Assembly (NCBI GenBank): GCA_942493325.1
Contig: OW818689.1
Span: 3,224,001 to 3,288,000 of the forward strand
From: JAAFHB01 sp942493325
GTDB taxonomy: Bacteria; Bacteroidota; Bacteroidia; Bacteroidales; Prolixibacteraceae
Direction: 5' to 3'
Length of the DNA: 64,000 nucleotides
Of the stretch, positions 18,282 to 27,738 are shown piece by piece (the first letter of the stretch is position 1; each line of letters begins with the position of its first letter). The notes beneath the pieces were generated by a model, which was not told the DNA's origin, ran no database searches, and saw nothing but the letters and a program-made list of their open reading frames with translations. The position numbers and the translations under genes were made by a program.

Positions 18282-19529
18282 ATGAAGAAACGCCGGATTT
18301 ATTGGATAGCAGGAATAGTGATCGTCACTTTAATCGTATTTTTAACGTTTAGATTTATACGCTATTATCAAATACTTCCGGAACCAGAGGCTGATGTGGT
18401 TATTGTAGTCCCTGAACCCAAACTACTCTACGGATTGCCCGTGGATTCATTCCACATCGAAGAAAGTACAATTTCGCGTAACCAGAATCTGTCCGACATT
18501 CTGGTTGACCGTGGTGTTTCAGCGCAGTCTGTCGATCAACTGGCAAAGAATTCGGTTGCCGTTTTTGATGTCAGAAAAATGAAAGCCGGAAACCGCTATT
18601 CGGTATTTTACTCAAAAGATGACAGAAGGTCACCGTTATATCTGGCTTACGCGAATAATGGTGTTGACTACTACCTTTATTCACTTACCGGTTCGCTCAA
18701 AGTAATCGCCGGCAAACACGAGGTGACCTCAATCAGGCAGACAAAATCGGGAGTAATTAAATCCTCTCTCTGGAACGCTATAAAAGACAGCAATATAAGT
18801 CCATTGCTTGCGGTCGAATTATCGGAAATTTACGCTTGGTCTGTTGATTTCTTTGGTATTCAGAAGGGGGATTGTTTCACCGTTATTTATGATGAAGATT
18901 TTGTCAATGGGGAATCGATAGGTTTAGGAAAAATTCATTCGGCATCGTTTACCCAGGGATCAACTGTTTTTTATGCGATCCACTTTTTACAGGATGACGG
19001 CGAGAGTTATTTTGACGAAAAAGGGAACAGCCTGCGTAAATCGTTTTTGAAAGCACCCTTAAAATTCTCACGTATCAGCTCCAGGTTTTCAAATAACAGG
19101 ATGCATCCTGTTTTACGAATTTCGAGGCCCCATCATGGTGTTGACTATGCCGCAGCAAAAGGCACCCCTGTTGTTTCGATCGGTGACGGCGTTGTCATCC
19201 AAAAAAGCTACCAGGCGGCAGGCGGAGGAAATTACATAAAAATCAAGCACAATTCGGTATATACCACGAGCTATATGCATTTATCGAAGTTTGCGAGTGG
19301 CCTTAAATCCGGAAGCAGGGTCAGACAAGGGGAGGTGATTGGTTATGTCGGCTCGACGGGATTGTCATCGGGTCCACACCTCGATTTCAGGGTTTACATC
19401 GGAGGAACCGCAGTTGATCCACTCAAAATTAAATCAGAACCGGCAGAACCTATAAAGCCGGCTAATCTAACAAAATTCAACACCCTTCGTGATTCTGTAG
19501 TGCAATTGCTGAATGCTAAAATTATCTGA
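18282..19529 (+). CDS. membrane-anchored M23 (LytM) family peptidase
   Basis: 415 aa from the ATG at 18282, which has an AAGGA ribosome-binding site. The upstream TTG is unlikely. An N-terminal membrane anchor (about 5-25) is followed by a helical/OapA-LysM-like middle part and a C-terminal M23 domain. Zinc ligands H284 and D288 (HHGVDYA) are present, as is the catalytic His in SYMHLS. The closing HxH motif reads H366-L-D368, so the third ligand position is Asp. M23 enzymes cut peptidoglycan peptides, and inactive members activate amidases. I believe the HLD variant recurs in Bacteroidota, so the enzyme may still bind zinc. Confidence 0.88.
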   Translation: MKKRRIYWIAGIVIVTLIVFLTFRFIRYYQILPEPEADVVIVVPEPKLLYGLPVDSFHIEESTISRNQNLSDILVDRGVSAQSVDQLAKNSVAVFDVRKMKAGNRYSVFYSKDDRRSPLYLAYANNGVDYYLYSLTGSLKVIAGKHEVTSIRQTKSGVIKSSLWNAIKDSNISPLLAVELSEIYAWSVDFFGIQKGDCFTVIYDEDFVNGESIGLGKIHSASFTQGSTVFYAIHFLQDDGESYFDEKGNSLRKSFLKAPLKFSRISSRFSNNRMHPVLRISRPHHGVDYAAAKGTPVVSIGDGVVIQKSYQAAGGGNYIKIKHNSVYTTSYMHLSKFASGLKSGSRVRQGEVIGYVGSTGLSSGPHLDFRVYIGGTAVDPLKIKSEPAEPIKPANLTKFNTLRDSVVQLLNAKII

Positions 19530-19656
19530 TACACCAATACTCTTTTAAATATAAGGAGGATGCATTTTTGATATATTGATGGATATAAATTACCTGTGCC
19601 GGCAGATTTGTTCAGAGTATTTAACTGATTATATATACATTGCGTTTTAAAAATTA

Positions 19657-19687
19657 TTTTTTTAAAACTTTTGGATGGCAGTGAATT
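19657..19687 (+). repeat. 30-bp upstream element, copy 1
   Basis: An A/T-rich block ending in GGATGGCAGTG closely matches a block ending in CGATGGCAGTG at 25229-25258. Both lie upstream of genes for secreted proteins (about 135 and 420 bp before the starts). It could be a shared regulatory element or a repeat relic. Confidence 0.4.
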
Positions 19688-19819
19688 TTTTCATTATAAA
19701 AGCTATCTTTAATTCGCCAACAAGATCCACGGAAGATTTCGATTAACCAAAGATATATGCCTGATATTCATATATTTTATATATTACAGACCAACTCTAA
19801 TTAACCAAAATGGAACATC

Positions 19820-21292
19820 ATGAAAAGGACTATCTTATCATTTTTTATTTATTGTATTCCATTGTTTTTGTTTGCGCAGGAAAACAATCCGGGGTGTCTC
19901 GATAAAACTCTCCCGTTTTTTACACCTATTGAAGGTTTCTACCTTACAGATTATTGCAAATTTTCTGAATTTGACTCTTATGAATTTGTTATCGACAGAA
20001 ACACCCGTTCAATAAAGAAAGAGGGTATTTACCGTGAAGTCTGGTTTCGGAAAAAGGGAGACAGCAACCGGCATGTCTCTGGCACTCAGATTCTTCAGAA
20101 CCACGTTAATGCAATTAAATCGGCAGGCGGGGAAGTTGTTAAAGAATCAGATGGCTCAGTATTTAAAATTAATTACAACGGAAAAGAATTATGGATTTAT
20201 GTGAACTCAAATACCTATAGCTCCGATCTGGATAATTATGGTATTATCTCCATCGAAATACCCCATACAACGCAAGGAACAGGTTCGCAGGTCACTGGCG
20301 TATCGGACGGAGCAACCGGGATTGACAGTACCGGGAGTCCACAAAGCCAACAGGGTCCGGTTAAGATAGCGGGAGCCGTTAATCCAGCTGGTGCCGTTGG
20401 TTTACCTGAATATAATTTCAATGAAAATGTTGGTGGTTCCCCAATACCCGCAACATCCAGAAATTTAAAATCCATATCTGAGGATATAACAACAGTTTCA
20501 TTCAATAAAAACACTGAAAAAGCAATAAATACTGACCCTTTAAACCTAAATCCGCCAAATGTGGTCCTTGATGAGATCAGCGAAATAAAAGGCACTTCTG
20601 CCCTTATTAAGGGTGCTATCTGGGCTTCTGCCGAGGGCTCGGAAATTATCTCTTCTGGTTTTTGCTGGAGTACAAGTCCAAACCCTTCAACAGCTGATAG
20701 CCAGATAGCTCAACGTGGATTAATGACCCGACTAATACCTGAGACGATATATTATGTTAGGGGATTTGCAACCACAATTAAGGGTACAACTTATGGAAAT
20801 GAGTTGAGTTTTAATTCCGGACAAATTATGGGTTCATTTTATGCCGGAGGTTTGGTGTTTTACAACGATGGACGGGGACGCGGATTAATCTGTTCCGAAA
20901 CCGACCAGGACACAAACGAAGCATGGGGTTGCATGGGTGGTTATATTTCAAGAGATTCAGGAATTCCACTTGATCATTTATCGGGTTACGGGAATACCAA
21001 TATTATTGTGGCTACCTGTCACCAAACCCATTGTGCTGCCAGAATTTGTTACGATTTAACACTAAACCATTTCTATAATTGGGTTTTGCCTTCCATTAGT
21101 GAAATGTCCTTGATCCGAACGAATTTGTATCTTCAACATCTTGGTGGATTTGATGGGGATGACTATTATTGGACTTCTACTGAATACAACAAGGATGAGG
21201 CATTTGTCTATATTTTTGGATGGGCTGACTACCCAGTTCATCATGGAAATAAGGATCTTGGTGCACATGTGCGTGCAATTCGGTCATTTTAA
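19820..21292 (+). CDS. secreted multidomain protein with FN3-like and DUF1566 (Lcl) domains
   Basis: 490 aa. Signal peptide to about residue 20. Residues 25-155 form a domain (GFYLTDYCKFSEF..REVWFRKK..VNAIKSAGGEVVKESDGS) that recurs in the next gene. A linker rich in Gly/Pro/Ser follows. Then comes a fibronectin-III-like segment of the Bacteroidota type (SSGFCWSTSPNPSTADSQI ... YYVRGFATT) and a C-terminal DUF1566/Lcl domain (NWVLPSISEMSLIR ... YYWTSTEY ... VRAIRSF), a C-type-lectin-like fold. It is probably exposed at the cell surface. No sorting domain is visible. It is the first of a three-gene cluster. Confidence 0.72.
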   Translation: MKRTILSFFIYCIPLFLFAQENNPGCLDKTLPFFTPIEGFYLTDYCKFSEFDSYEFVIDRNTRSIKKEGIYREVWFRKKGDSNRHVSGTQILQNHVNAIKSAGGEVVKESDGSVFKINYNGKELWIYVNSNTYSSDLDNYGIISIEIPHTTQGTGSQVTGVSDGATGIDSTGSPQSQQGPVKIAGAVNPAGAVGLPEYNFNENVGGSPIPATSRNLKSISEDITTVSFNKNTEKAINTDPLNLNPPNVVLDEISEIKGTSALIKGAIWASAEGSEIISSGFCWSTSPNPSTADSQIAQRGLMTRLIPETIYYVRGFATTIKGTTYGNELSFNSGQIMGSFYAGGLVFYNDGRGRGLICSETDQDTNEAWGCMGGYISRDSGIPLDHLSGYGNTNIIVATCHQTHCAARICYDLTLNHFYNWVLPSISEMSLIRTNLYLQHLGGFDGDDYYWTSTEYNKDEAFVYIFGWADYPVHHGNKDLGAHVRAIRSF

Positions 21293-21318
21293 CTATTAAT
21301 TTATAAATATCAGACATT

Positions 21319-22155
21319 ATGAAAAAAATTCTTTTTTCACTTTTTGCGAGTTTTTTAGTAATCTCTTCATTTGCACAGCAAGATAATCCTGAGTGTCTTG
21401 AAAAGACTTTTAAGTTTTTTACTCCGTTTGATGGTTTCTATCTGACAGATTATTGTAAATATTCTGAATTCGGTTCCGCAGAATTTATGGTTGACAAGGG
21501 CGCCCGGTCAATAAAAAAGGAAGGAGTGTACCGTGAGGTGTGGTTCCGTAAAAAGGAAGATAATAACCGGACTGTCTCAGGCCTTCAGATCCTACAGAAC
21601 CATGTTAATGCCATTAAGGCTGTTGGCGGGGAAGTTGTAAAAGAATCGGACGGATCTGTATTCAGAACTACATACAATGGTAATGAATTATGGATTTATG
21701 TCAATGCAAACACGAACAGCTCTGACCTGGATAATTATGGAATAATTTCTATCGAGGTTGATGTGATGAAACAGGAAGTGAGCGCCCAGGATATCAAGGG
21801 AAGCATTGCTTCTCAGGGGAAAATAGCTTTGTATGGGATCCTGTTTGATACCGGAAAATCGGACATCAAACCGGAATCGGAAAAAGCTATCAGCATTGTT
21901 GCTGCTTATATGCAGGAAAACCCGGGAGTGAATGTTTATATTGTAGGTCACACCGACAATGTGGGTGATTATGTAATGAATCAAAAGCTATCTAAAAGCA
22001 GAGGTGAATCAGTTAAGAATTATCTGGTATCTAAATATAAGATTCCCGTCACCAGGTTGACAGGTGATGGTGTTGGCCCGGTTTGCCCCGTTACCACAAA
22101 TGATACAGAGGAGGGTAGGAAATTAAATCGAAGGGTGGAAATTGTTAAGAAGTAA
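21319..22155 (+). CDS. OmpA-family protein sharing its N-terminal domain with the upstream gene
   Basis: 278 aa. Signal peptide (MKKILFSLFASFLVISSFAQ). Residues 24-150 are closely similar to the same region of the upstream gene. The C-terminal 110 residues are an OmpA peptidoglycan-binding domain (LFDTGKSDIKPES ... VGHTDNVGDYVMNQKLSKSRGESVKNYL ... RKLNRRVEIV). The gene pair looks like a tandem duplication in which only one copy kept the peptidoglycan anchor. The spacing of 26 bp implies co-transcription. Confidence 0.85.
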   Translation: MKKILFSLFASFLVISSFAQQDNPECLEKTFKFFTPFDGFYLTDYCKYSEFGSAEFMVDKGARSIKKEGVYREVWFRKKEDNNRTVSGLQILQNHVNAIKAVGGEVVKESDGSVFRTTYNGNELWIYVNANTNSSDLDNYGIISIEVDVMKQEVSAQDIKGSIASQGKIALYGILFDTGKSDIKPESEKAISIVAAYMQENPGVNVYIVGHTDNVGDYVMNQKLSKSRGESVKNYLVSKYKIPVTRLTGDGVGPVCPVTTNDTEEGRKLNRRVEIVKK

Positions 22156-22170
22156 TTCTGGCAAATTACA

Positions 22171-22851
22171 ATGAAACAAAAAATAATAAAAACCATAGCT
22201 GTTCTATTGGTTAGTTTAAGTTTTACAGTAGTTAAGGCGCAAACAGTAAAAGACATTGATGGGAATGTATATAAAACTGTAACCATTGGGACTCAAACCT
22301 GGATGGCAGAAAACCTGAAAACCACAAATTACAACGATGGTACTGCAATACCTTTTGTTTCTGATAATACTGCATGGATAAACCGTGATTCAGTAGCAAT
22401 TACTACCTCAGCATACTACTGGTATGATAATGACTCAACCTATAAAGATGTATACGGAGCTTTGTACAATGGGTACACAATAAAAACAAGCAAACTTTGT
22501 CCAATCGGATGGCATCTTCCAAGTGATGCTGAGTGGTCTGTCCTGACAGATTATCTGGGGGGCGAAGGTGTTGCTGGGGGAAAACTGAAAGAATCAGGAT
22601 ATACCCATTGGGCTACTCCTAACGACGGGGCTACTAATAAAACAGGCTTTAACGCACTTCCGGGTGGGTCCCGTTTCATGGATGGAACATTCAAGCTTGT
22701 TAAGGAAGGAGGAAACTGGTGGACTTCTTCCGATTATAATCCAGAACGTACCTGGTTCAGGGGTATGAATAACAATATCGAACTTGTGATCAAAGGTCCA
22801 CTTGAAAAACCAAATGGGATTTCTGTCCGCTGTGTCAGGGATAAAAATTGA
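22171..22851 (+). CDS. secreted FISUMP-domain protein
   Basis: 226 aa. Signal peptide (to about residue 24, VVKAQ), then one FISUMP domain: VKDIDGNVYKTVTIGTQTWMAENLKTTNY, LCPIGWHLPSDAEWSVLTDYLGG, GFNALPGGSRF, WWTSSDYN, GISVRCVRD. FISUMP domains have a C-type-lectin-like fold and occur on surface proteins of Bacteroidota and Fibrobacteres. Ligands are unknown. It starts 15 bp after the OmpA-family gene and completes the cluster. Confidence 0.88.
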   Translation: MKQKIIKTIAVLLVSLSFTVVKAQTVKDIDGNVYKTVTIGTQTWMAENLKTTNYNDGTAIPFVSDNTAWINRDSVAITTSAYYWYDNDSTYKDVYGALYNGYTIKTSKLCPIGWHLPSDAEWSVLTDYLGGEGVAGGKLKESGYTHWATPNDGATNKTGFNALPGGSRFMDGTFKLVKEGGNWWTSSDYNPERTWFRGMNNNIELVIKGPLEKPNGISVRCVRDKN

Positions 22852-22989
22852 CTTTAAAAAAGTGCAGATTAAACCACTACTATTTAAACCACCAAGTAAT
22901 GGAAACTCTTTATTGTCGTATTTTTCACCCCCAACCTCCTAAAGGGGACTCATGCTTCTGGTATCATCAGTGCTTGTGAGCAGCGAAAG

Positions 22990-23032
22990 TCCCGATTTTA
23001 TCAGCGATTTTTTCGGGGGTATTCATTTTAGT
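22990..23032 (+). repeat. IS left terminal inverted repeat
   Basis: Pairs with 25103-25145 (34/43 identical). The transposase stop codon lies 5 bp inside its inner edge. Confidence 0.8.
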
Positions 23033-23037
23033 AAATT

Positions 23038-24324
23038 CTACTTGAATCTGAAATCCAATTTATAATCATAGAGCCAAGGCATCTTTGGATTAATCCCCTC
23101 GGATACCAATTTGCCAGGTAAGCCTTGGTAACTATTTTGTAAATTTAATTCTTTTGGAGCATTATAACACGTTACAATTATGGTATCATCTTTAACTCGT
23201 ATATCACCATCCATTTTTTTGAATACCGCCTCTGATAAATGAGTTGAATTCCAGCGATTATAAGGTTTTGGTAGCCGTTGTCTCAATTCATAGGTGGCTG
23301 CCTGAGCCAATAATGCTAAAGACATTTTTCCATACCTTATATTGAGATTAAATGTGGAAGCTCTATCAAACCCCATAGCACCGTCAAAATTGAAAAAGTC
23401 TTCTATGGACCACCTCTCCTGATACATTTCGCTTAACAATTCTGTTGACGATCTACTGGATAAGGTTAAGAATGATTTGTATACGTAATCTCTTGTCATT
23501 TCTCCTTCACGTTGGGTGATCAGTCTGAACTGTTCTTTGCATCCTGTAAAATTAAACATTGTTTCAGCAATCGCATACCCTGCCCATTTACGTTGGTAGG
23601 AATGAGACCTTTCTATTTTTTGTATTCTTTCTGTTGATATTACCGGGACAAGGAATTCAAAATCGCTATTCTGATCTATACTTCGAAATAAATATTCGGT
23701 GAAGTGTTCCTTGTCAGCCAGTATCAGCGCATTCTTACTTACCAGATCAACCATATTGAGCAGATCTAATGTTGCCTTTGTAGTATTTGCGCCAGGCGAA
23801 CCTATGCCACATCCTATCGGTTGCCCGGTTTGAGTATCCAAAGCAAAAAAGGTTTGTAACATTTTCCTTGAGGGCTCTTCCGGTTGCTTTTTCTTTTTCG
23901 GCATTATTCTTTTAGAGGTAGATACAATACGGTGAGGATCTATCGCTATTAAGTTCCCTTTATAATGACCGTTATTCAATCTTATTACAGCTAATGATTC
24001 CTGTAATGATTGTGCTTCACTGACCGTATGCTTATCAAGCAAATCATGAACCTGCGTGTCGGTTACCATAAACCCAAGTCCGTTAAGTAACTCAAAGCCT
24101 TGATGGTTAATATAATTACTTCTTCTAACGCGGTTACTACATAGTGCGGCCTCATTAACTATCTGCATCGCTATACGGGGTTCGATCTCTTTATCGGCAC
24201 ATCCGGTGTACCCTTTAATCAAATCCCAATTGCCCAGGCGTAAGTGTTCCGCAGCCAGAAACCATAAACCGACTAACGTCCCACATATTTTTTTCGAGAG
24301 ACTTTCCCTGAACAACCGCTCCAC
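23038..24324 (-). CDS. IS transposase, DDE catalytic part (orfB)
   Basis: 428 aa from a GTG at 24324, but the frame is open further upstream to 24423, across the A8 run. The catalytic acidic residues fit an IS4-superfamily DDE enzyme: LIAIDPHRI, ALILADKEHFTEYLF, and YQERWSIEDFFNFDGAMGFDR, which matches the Y-x2-R-x3-E signature. Without frameshifting the protein would lack the DNA-binding domain, so the functional product is probably the orfA-orfB fusion of about 591 aa. I cannot assign it to a named IS family. Confidence 0.82.
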   Translation of the reverse strand: MERLFRESLSKKICGTLVGLWFLAAEHLRLGNWDLIKGYTGCADKEIEPRIAMQIVNEAALCSNRVRRSNYINHQGFELLNGLGFMVTDTQVHDLLDKHTVSEAQSLQESLAVIRLNNGHYKGNLIAIDPHRIVSTSKRIMPKKKKQPEEPSRKMLQTFFALDTQTGQPIGCGIGSPGANTTKATLDLLNMVDLVSKNALILADKEHFTEYLFRSIDQNSDFEFLVPVISTERIQKIERSHSYQRKWAGYAIAETMFNFTGCKEQFRLITQREGEMTRDYVYKSFLTLSSRSSTELLSEMYQERWSIEDFFNFDGAMGFDRASTFNLNIRYGKMSLALLAQAATYELRQRLPKPYNRWNSTHLSEAVFKKMDGDIRVKDDTIIVTCYNAPKELNLQNSYQGLPGKLVSEGINPKMPWLYDYKLDFRFK

Positions 24325-24410
24325 ATCATGGTTATTAACTTTAATCGTTATTGTCTCCCGTTTTGTCGCAAGTACTTCAATATCTTGCCTTTGCTTCTCT
24401 TTTTGGGGGT

Positions 24411-24812
24411 TCAGAACATGCGTTTTTTTTGGAGCCCATACTCCGTAATTGTTCTTTCCACACTACGTTTACTCACTTTGTGACCAATCTGTTTTAACTT
24501 TTGGGCAATTACGTCAGCACTGGAAAGGGGATCTAAAAACCGGAGTCGGATGATTTGGTTTACTATATTTTGGTTTCTGACAGGTTGCTTGTCTGATCCG
24601 GATTTGCGATCGATTAGTGCCCGTGCACCTCCTTGCTGATAATTTACTAAAAGCTGGTAGTACCTTTGTTCGGTGTAACCATACTTTTTTATAGCTTCAT
24701 GAATACCAATGGTACAATGTCCTTCAATTAACATCGCCAGCTTCTTGCATAAACTATCCTCTTGATCAATAACAAAATCCTTTCCCTTGATACCTTTGAT
24801 TGAGAGTTTCAT
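24411..24812 (-). CDS. IS helix-turn-helix protein (orfA)
   Basis: 133 aa. It contains two HTH-like units: GIHEAIKKYGYTEQRYYQLLVNYQQGG and VIAQKLKQIGHKVSKRSVERTITEYGL. The second half resembles the winged-helix module in front of DDE domains in several IS groups. It ends 12 nt past a run of eight A residues. A -1 slip there continues into the transposase frame. Alone it may repress transposition; fused, it supplies end recognition. Confidence 0.75.
   Translation of the reverse strand: MKLSIKGIKGKDFVIDQEDSLCKKLAMLIEGHCTIGIHEAIKKYGYTEQRYYQLLVNYQQGGARALIDRKSGSDKQPVRNQNIVNQIIRLRFLDPLSSADVIAQKLKQIGHKVSKRSVERTITEYGLQKKRMF
24421..24432 (-). promoter_or_regulatory. candidate -1 ribosomal frameshift site (A8)
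   Basis: On the minus strand, CTC CAA AAA AAA CGC is the orfA frame. A slip back of one base on the A run gives AAA AAA ACG CAT, and the new frame stays open for 33 codons to the GTG at 24324 and then through the transposase. A-tracts of this length are classical slippery sites in IS elements. A simple indel mutation is the alternative. Confidence 0.6.
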
Positions 24813-25102
24813 TGTTTTAACGATTAGTTGGACAATAAATACTAAAATAGATTATGGCGGTAAAGATATATATATTTTTGAATAAACAAAAGAGAAATTA
24901 AACGATATTAACTAATATGCAACTATATATGAAAAATAATACGAAAATACCGATCAATGAAAGGGAAAATACACCGCCATATTTCATTTTAGTATATAAA
25001 TAATACCACGAGAAATATTTTGAATTTTAAACAATGAAATAAAGGTCAAACAATGAAAATTGAGAATGATGACAGAAAATAAAACTAATTTTAGCAGCAG
25101 AA

Positions 25103-25145
25103 ACTAAAATGAATATTACCTGGAAAATCGCTGATTTTATCGGGA
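25103..25145 (-). repeat. IS right terminal inverted repeat
   Basis: Reverse complement matches the left end at 34 of 43 positions. The mismatches are grouped in two short blocks. Confidence 0.8.
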
Positions 25146-25679
25146 TTTAGGGGTAAATCAAGAAAAGAATACGACATTATTTCATTCCTATTACTTACTA
25201 TCCTAAATTTTAAAAAATTAAAGTGCAAAATTATTTTTTTTAAACTTTCGATGGCAGTGCCCCCGGTTCAATACCACCGCCTACACACAAATCTCTATCT
25301 GGTTTCCATTCCCAAATTATCAGATTTTCAAAATTTCAGGCTGTAATACATATAGCAGAGTCCGGGAACGACATCAAACGTGGAATTATACTTATACAAC
25401 CGGATATATTCGAATATACTCGCTTATTTCCTTACTTCCGTATACAAGTTATATAATTTTATCTTCTGATGTTTTCATCATCTGAACTATGATGTGCTTA
25501 TCTGATTAATAATAAGGCCTGACAACCCCTTTCATGAGTATCAAAAACATTTATAGTTTCATAAAAGCTAACTTAATTGCTAGCTGCAGTTCAATTTTAC
25601 TTACGGGTAATTATATCCGTCGAATCCGGATTTTAAATTAAAGTTCCGCTTCTGACCATTACTAATAAACTATATACAT
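25146..25679. other. non-coding region upstream of BACON/dockerin gene
   Basis: 534 bp without a supportable ORF. It contains the second copy of the block ending in GATGGCAGTG (25229-25258) that also lies upstream of the 19820 gene. The rest is A/T-rich sequence that probably holds the promoter of the downstream pair. Confidence 0.5.
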
Positions 25680-27701
25680 ATGAAAAAAACGGTACTACTT
25701 TTCGCAGCCACTGTGCTTTTTACCCTGACAACAAAAGCACAATTAAACAAGAGCCATGAATTTGCATACAGAGATTTAATCCGACGAATTTTAATCAAAC
25801 ATGACACCCGGAATAATTACTTGCAAGGCTTAAAAGCTGCCGAATTCCAGAAACTAGACAGCGCGGTCACACCAAACGTGGCAAAAGACTACTACATCTA
25901 CGACAATGACAGACGCAATACTCAACACATATCATATGTCTGGGTAAATACGCGCTGGGTAAATTTGGAGAAGGAAGAATTTACATACGGAACAAATGGC
26001 AATGTACTGTCAGCCCTTGGATATACCTGGAATACAACAACGGATCAATGGGTAACAACAAGCAAATATGAATTAACCTATACAAATAACCTGGTATCGC
26101 TGATCAAAACATCGGAATGGACGAATAATCAATGGACTGATCAGTTTAAAATTGAATTCACCTACCTGAATGGTATTTACTCAAGCCAGATTGCCTATAC
26201 CTGGAACAAAATTACACTACAATGGGATAATACCTGGAAATTCGGATATACCTACGATGGTCTGAGCAGACGAATTCTGAAAGAGGAATGGATGTGGAGC
26301 AATAACAACTGGTCAGATACAAAAAAAACCACCTATGCGTATGATGCAAACAGCAATATGAACTTATCCTATGATTCTATCTGGGATAGTACAACAAGTG
26401 AATGGATGTTATACGAAAGAGGTGAATATACGTATGATGCCAGCAAAAGACTTTTATCGGCTATTCATGCGATGTCCATAGGTCCCGGTCTGTGGCTGAA
26501 CTCCCGGAAAAGTGAGTACACTTATGCCTACACAGTTTCACCGAATAATCTAATCCTGCCTTACTTTCAGGAAGATTATGCCGATGAAGATGTTGACATC
26601 AATGCTGCATCCTATACCTATTATCAATGGAATTTTTTCACGTGGGTTTTTTCATCTAAAAATGACAAGTATTTCTCTGATTTTGTTTTGTCCGGACCCC
26701 TTTTAACAGTTTCAACCAATGCCCTTACAATCGGATCCTCAGACAACAGCACAGCTACCTTTAATATAACTTCAAATCTCAACTGGACAGCAGCGAGTAA
26801 TGAAACCTGGCTAACAATCAGCAACGAATCAGGCACCGGAAATTCTACGATCACCTTAACAGCAACCGCAAACCCGAACACCACACCAAGAACGGCAACT
26901 GTAACCGTTTCGGCCACAGGTGTACCTTCGCAAAATATCGTGGTTACACAGGGGGTACCCGGTATTGTGGTGAATGTATTCCTTGAAGGAGCATACGCAG
27001 GTGCAGGCCTTATGAGCACCACCCTGAAGACAGGTGCACTTTTGACACTGTCACAACCCTACAATATTACACCATGGAACTACGCGGGAACAGAAACGGT
27101 AACTTCTATTCCTGCCGATGTGGTCGACTGGGTTTTGGTAGAACTCCGGCAGGCCGCGACTCCTGAAGCTGCCCTTCCCGGAACTACTACCCTACCCGGA
27201 TGGCCAAAAGCATGCTTCCTGAAATCGAACGGTTCTATTGTTGACCTTGACGGAATAACACCTCCGGCATTGGGCAATCCAACAATTACAACAAACCTGT
27301 ATGTAATTATCCGACACCGGAATCATATTGCGATTATGAGTGCAGCCGGGATGACTCTCACGGGCAGCAACTACGTTTACAATTTCACCGATGCACTTTC
27401 GAAAGCGCACGGAGGTTCATCGGGTTACAAGGGAATTGCAGCGGGTGTTTTCGGAATGGTAAGCGGGGATGCGGATCCGGATGGCAATATATCCATCCTT
27501 GATTTCACAAAATGGGCTACCGATTATGGCCAGACAAGCATTTATCTTCCTTCGGATATTGATGCAGATGGCGAGGTATCTGTTCTTGATTTTTCAAAAT
27601 GGGCGACCAATTTTGGGGCTGAAAATATCCCGCCGCTGAAAAAAATGAGTCTCGATGGATCGGCGAGTAAATACAGAAGCCAGGTGCCGGGTTCAAACTA
27701 A
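25680..27701 (+). CDS. large secreted protein with BACON and dockerin-like domains
   Basis: 673 aa. Signal peptide (MKKTVLLFAATVLFTLTTKAQ). Residues 75-315 are repeats of the type W-x(n)-W ... Y-x-Y-(D/N) (WTNNQWTDQFKIEFTYLNG, WSNNNWSDTKKTTYAYDANS), probably a stacked beta-sheet. A BACON domain follows (about 340-425; LNWTAASNETWLTISNESGTGNSTITLTA without its usual partners). At 594-650 are two dockerin-type EF-hand-like repeats (DADPDGNISILDFTKWATDYG and DIDADGEVSVLDFSKWATNFG). BACON domains often bind carbohydrate or mucin. No type IX sorting domain is at its end. The next gene starts 37 bp later and does have one. Confidence 0.75.
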   Translation: MKKTVLLFAATVLFTLTTKAQLNKSHEFAYRDLIRRILIKHDTRNNYLQGLKAAEFQKLDSAVTPNVAKDYYIYDNDRRNTQHISYVWVNTRWVNLEKEEFTYGTNGNVLSALGYTWNTTTDQWVTTSKYELTYTNNLVSLIKTSEWTNNQWTDQFKIEFTYLNGIYSSQIAYTWNKITLQWDNTWKFGYTYDGLSRRILKEEWMWSNNNWSDTKKTTYAYDANSNMNLSYDSIWDSTTSEWMLYERGEYTYDASKRLLSAIHAMSIGPGLWLNSRKSEYTYAYTVSPNNLILPYFQEDYADEDVDINAASYTYYQWNFFTWVFSSKNDKYFSDFVLSGPLLTVSTNALTIGSSDNSTATFNITSNLNWTAASNETWLTISNESGTGNSTITLTATANPNTTPRTATVTVSATGVPSQNIVVTQGVPGIVVNVFLEGAYAGAGLMSTTLKTGALLTLSQPYNITPWNYAGTETVTSIPADVVDWVLVELRQAATPEAALPGTTTLPGWPKACFLKSNGSIVDLDGITPPALGNPTITTNLYVIIRHRNHIAIMSAAGMTLTGSNYVYNFTDALSKAHGGSSGYKGIAAGVFGMVSGDADPDGNISILDFTKWATDYGQTSIYLPSDIDADGEVSVLDFSKWATNFGAENIPPLKKMSLDGSASKYRSQVPGSN

Positions 27702-27738
27702 ACTATCAAAACAAAACCAATGTATTAAATCAACGAAT

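Larger units (their letters stand above)
22990..25145 (-). mobile_element. insertion sequence with 43-bp imperfect terminal inverted repeats
   Basis: The ends at 22990-23032 and 25103-25145 are inverted repeats matching at 34 of 43 positions, with blocks TCCCGAT, ATCAGCGATTTT and ATTCATTTTAGT. The element is 2156 bp and encodes an HTH protein (orfA) and a DDE transposase (orfB) on the minus strand, joined by a likely -1 frameshift site. No target-site duplication is evident, so the exact outer base or later decay at the ends is uncertain. About 290 bp between orfA and the right end hold no ORF and may carry the promoter. Confidence 0.82.

Noticed and set aside
22980..25160. Target-site duplication of the insertion sequence
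   Set aside because: Sequences outside the terminal repeats (GCGAAAG and TTTAGGGG) are not direct repeats.
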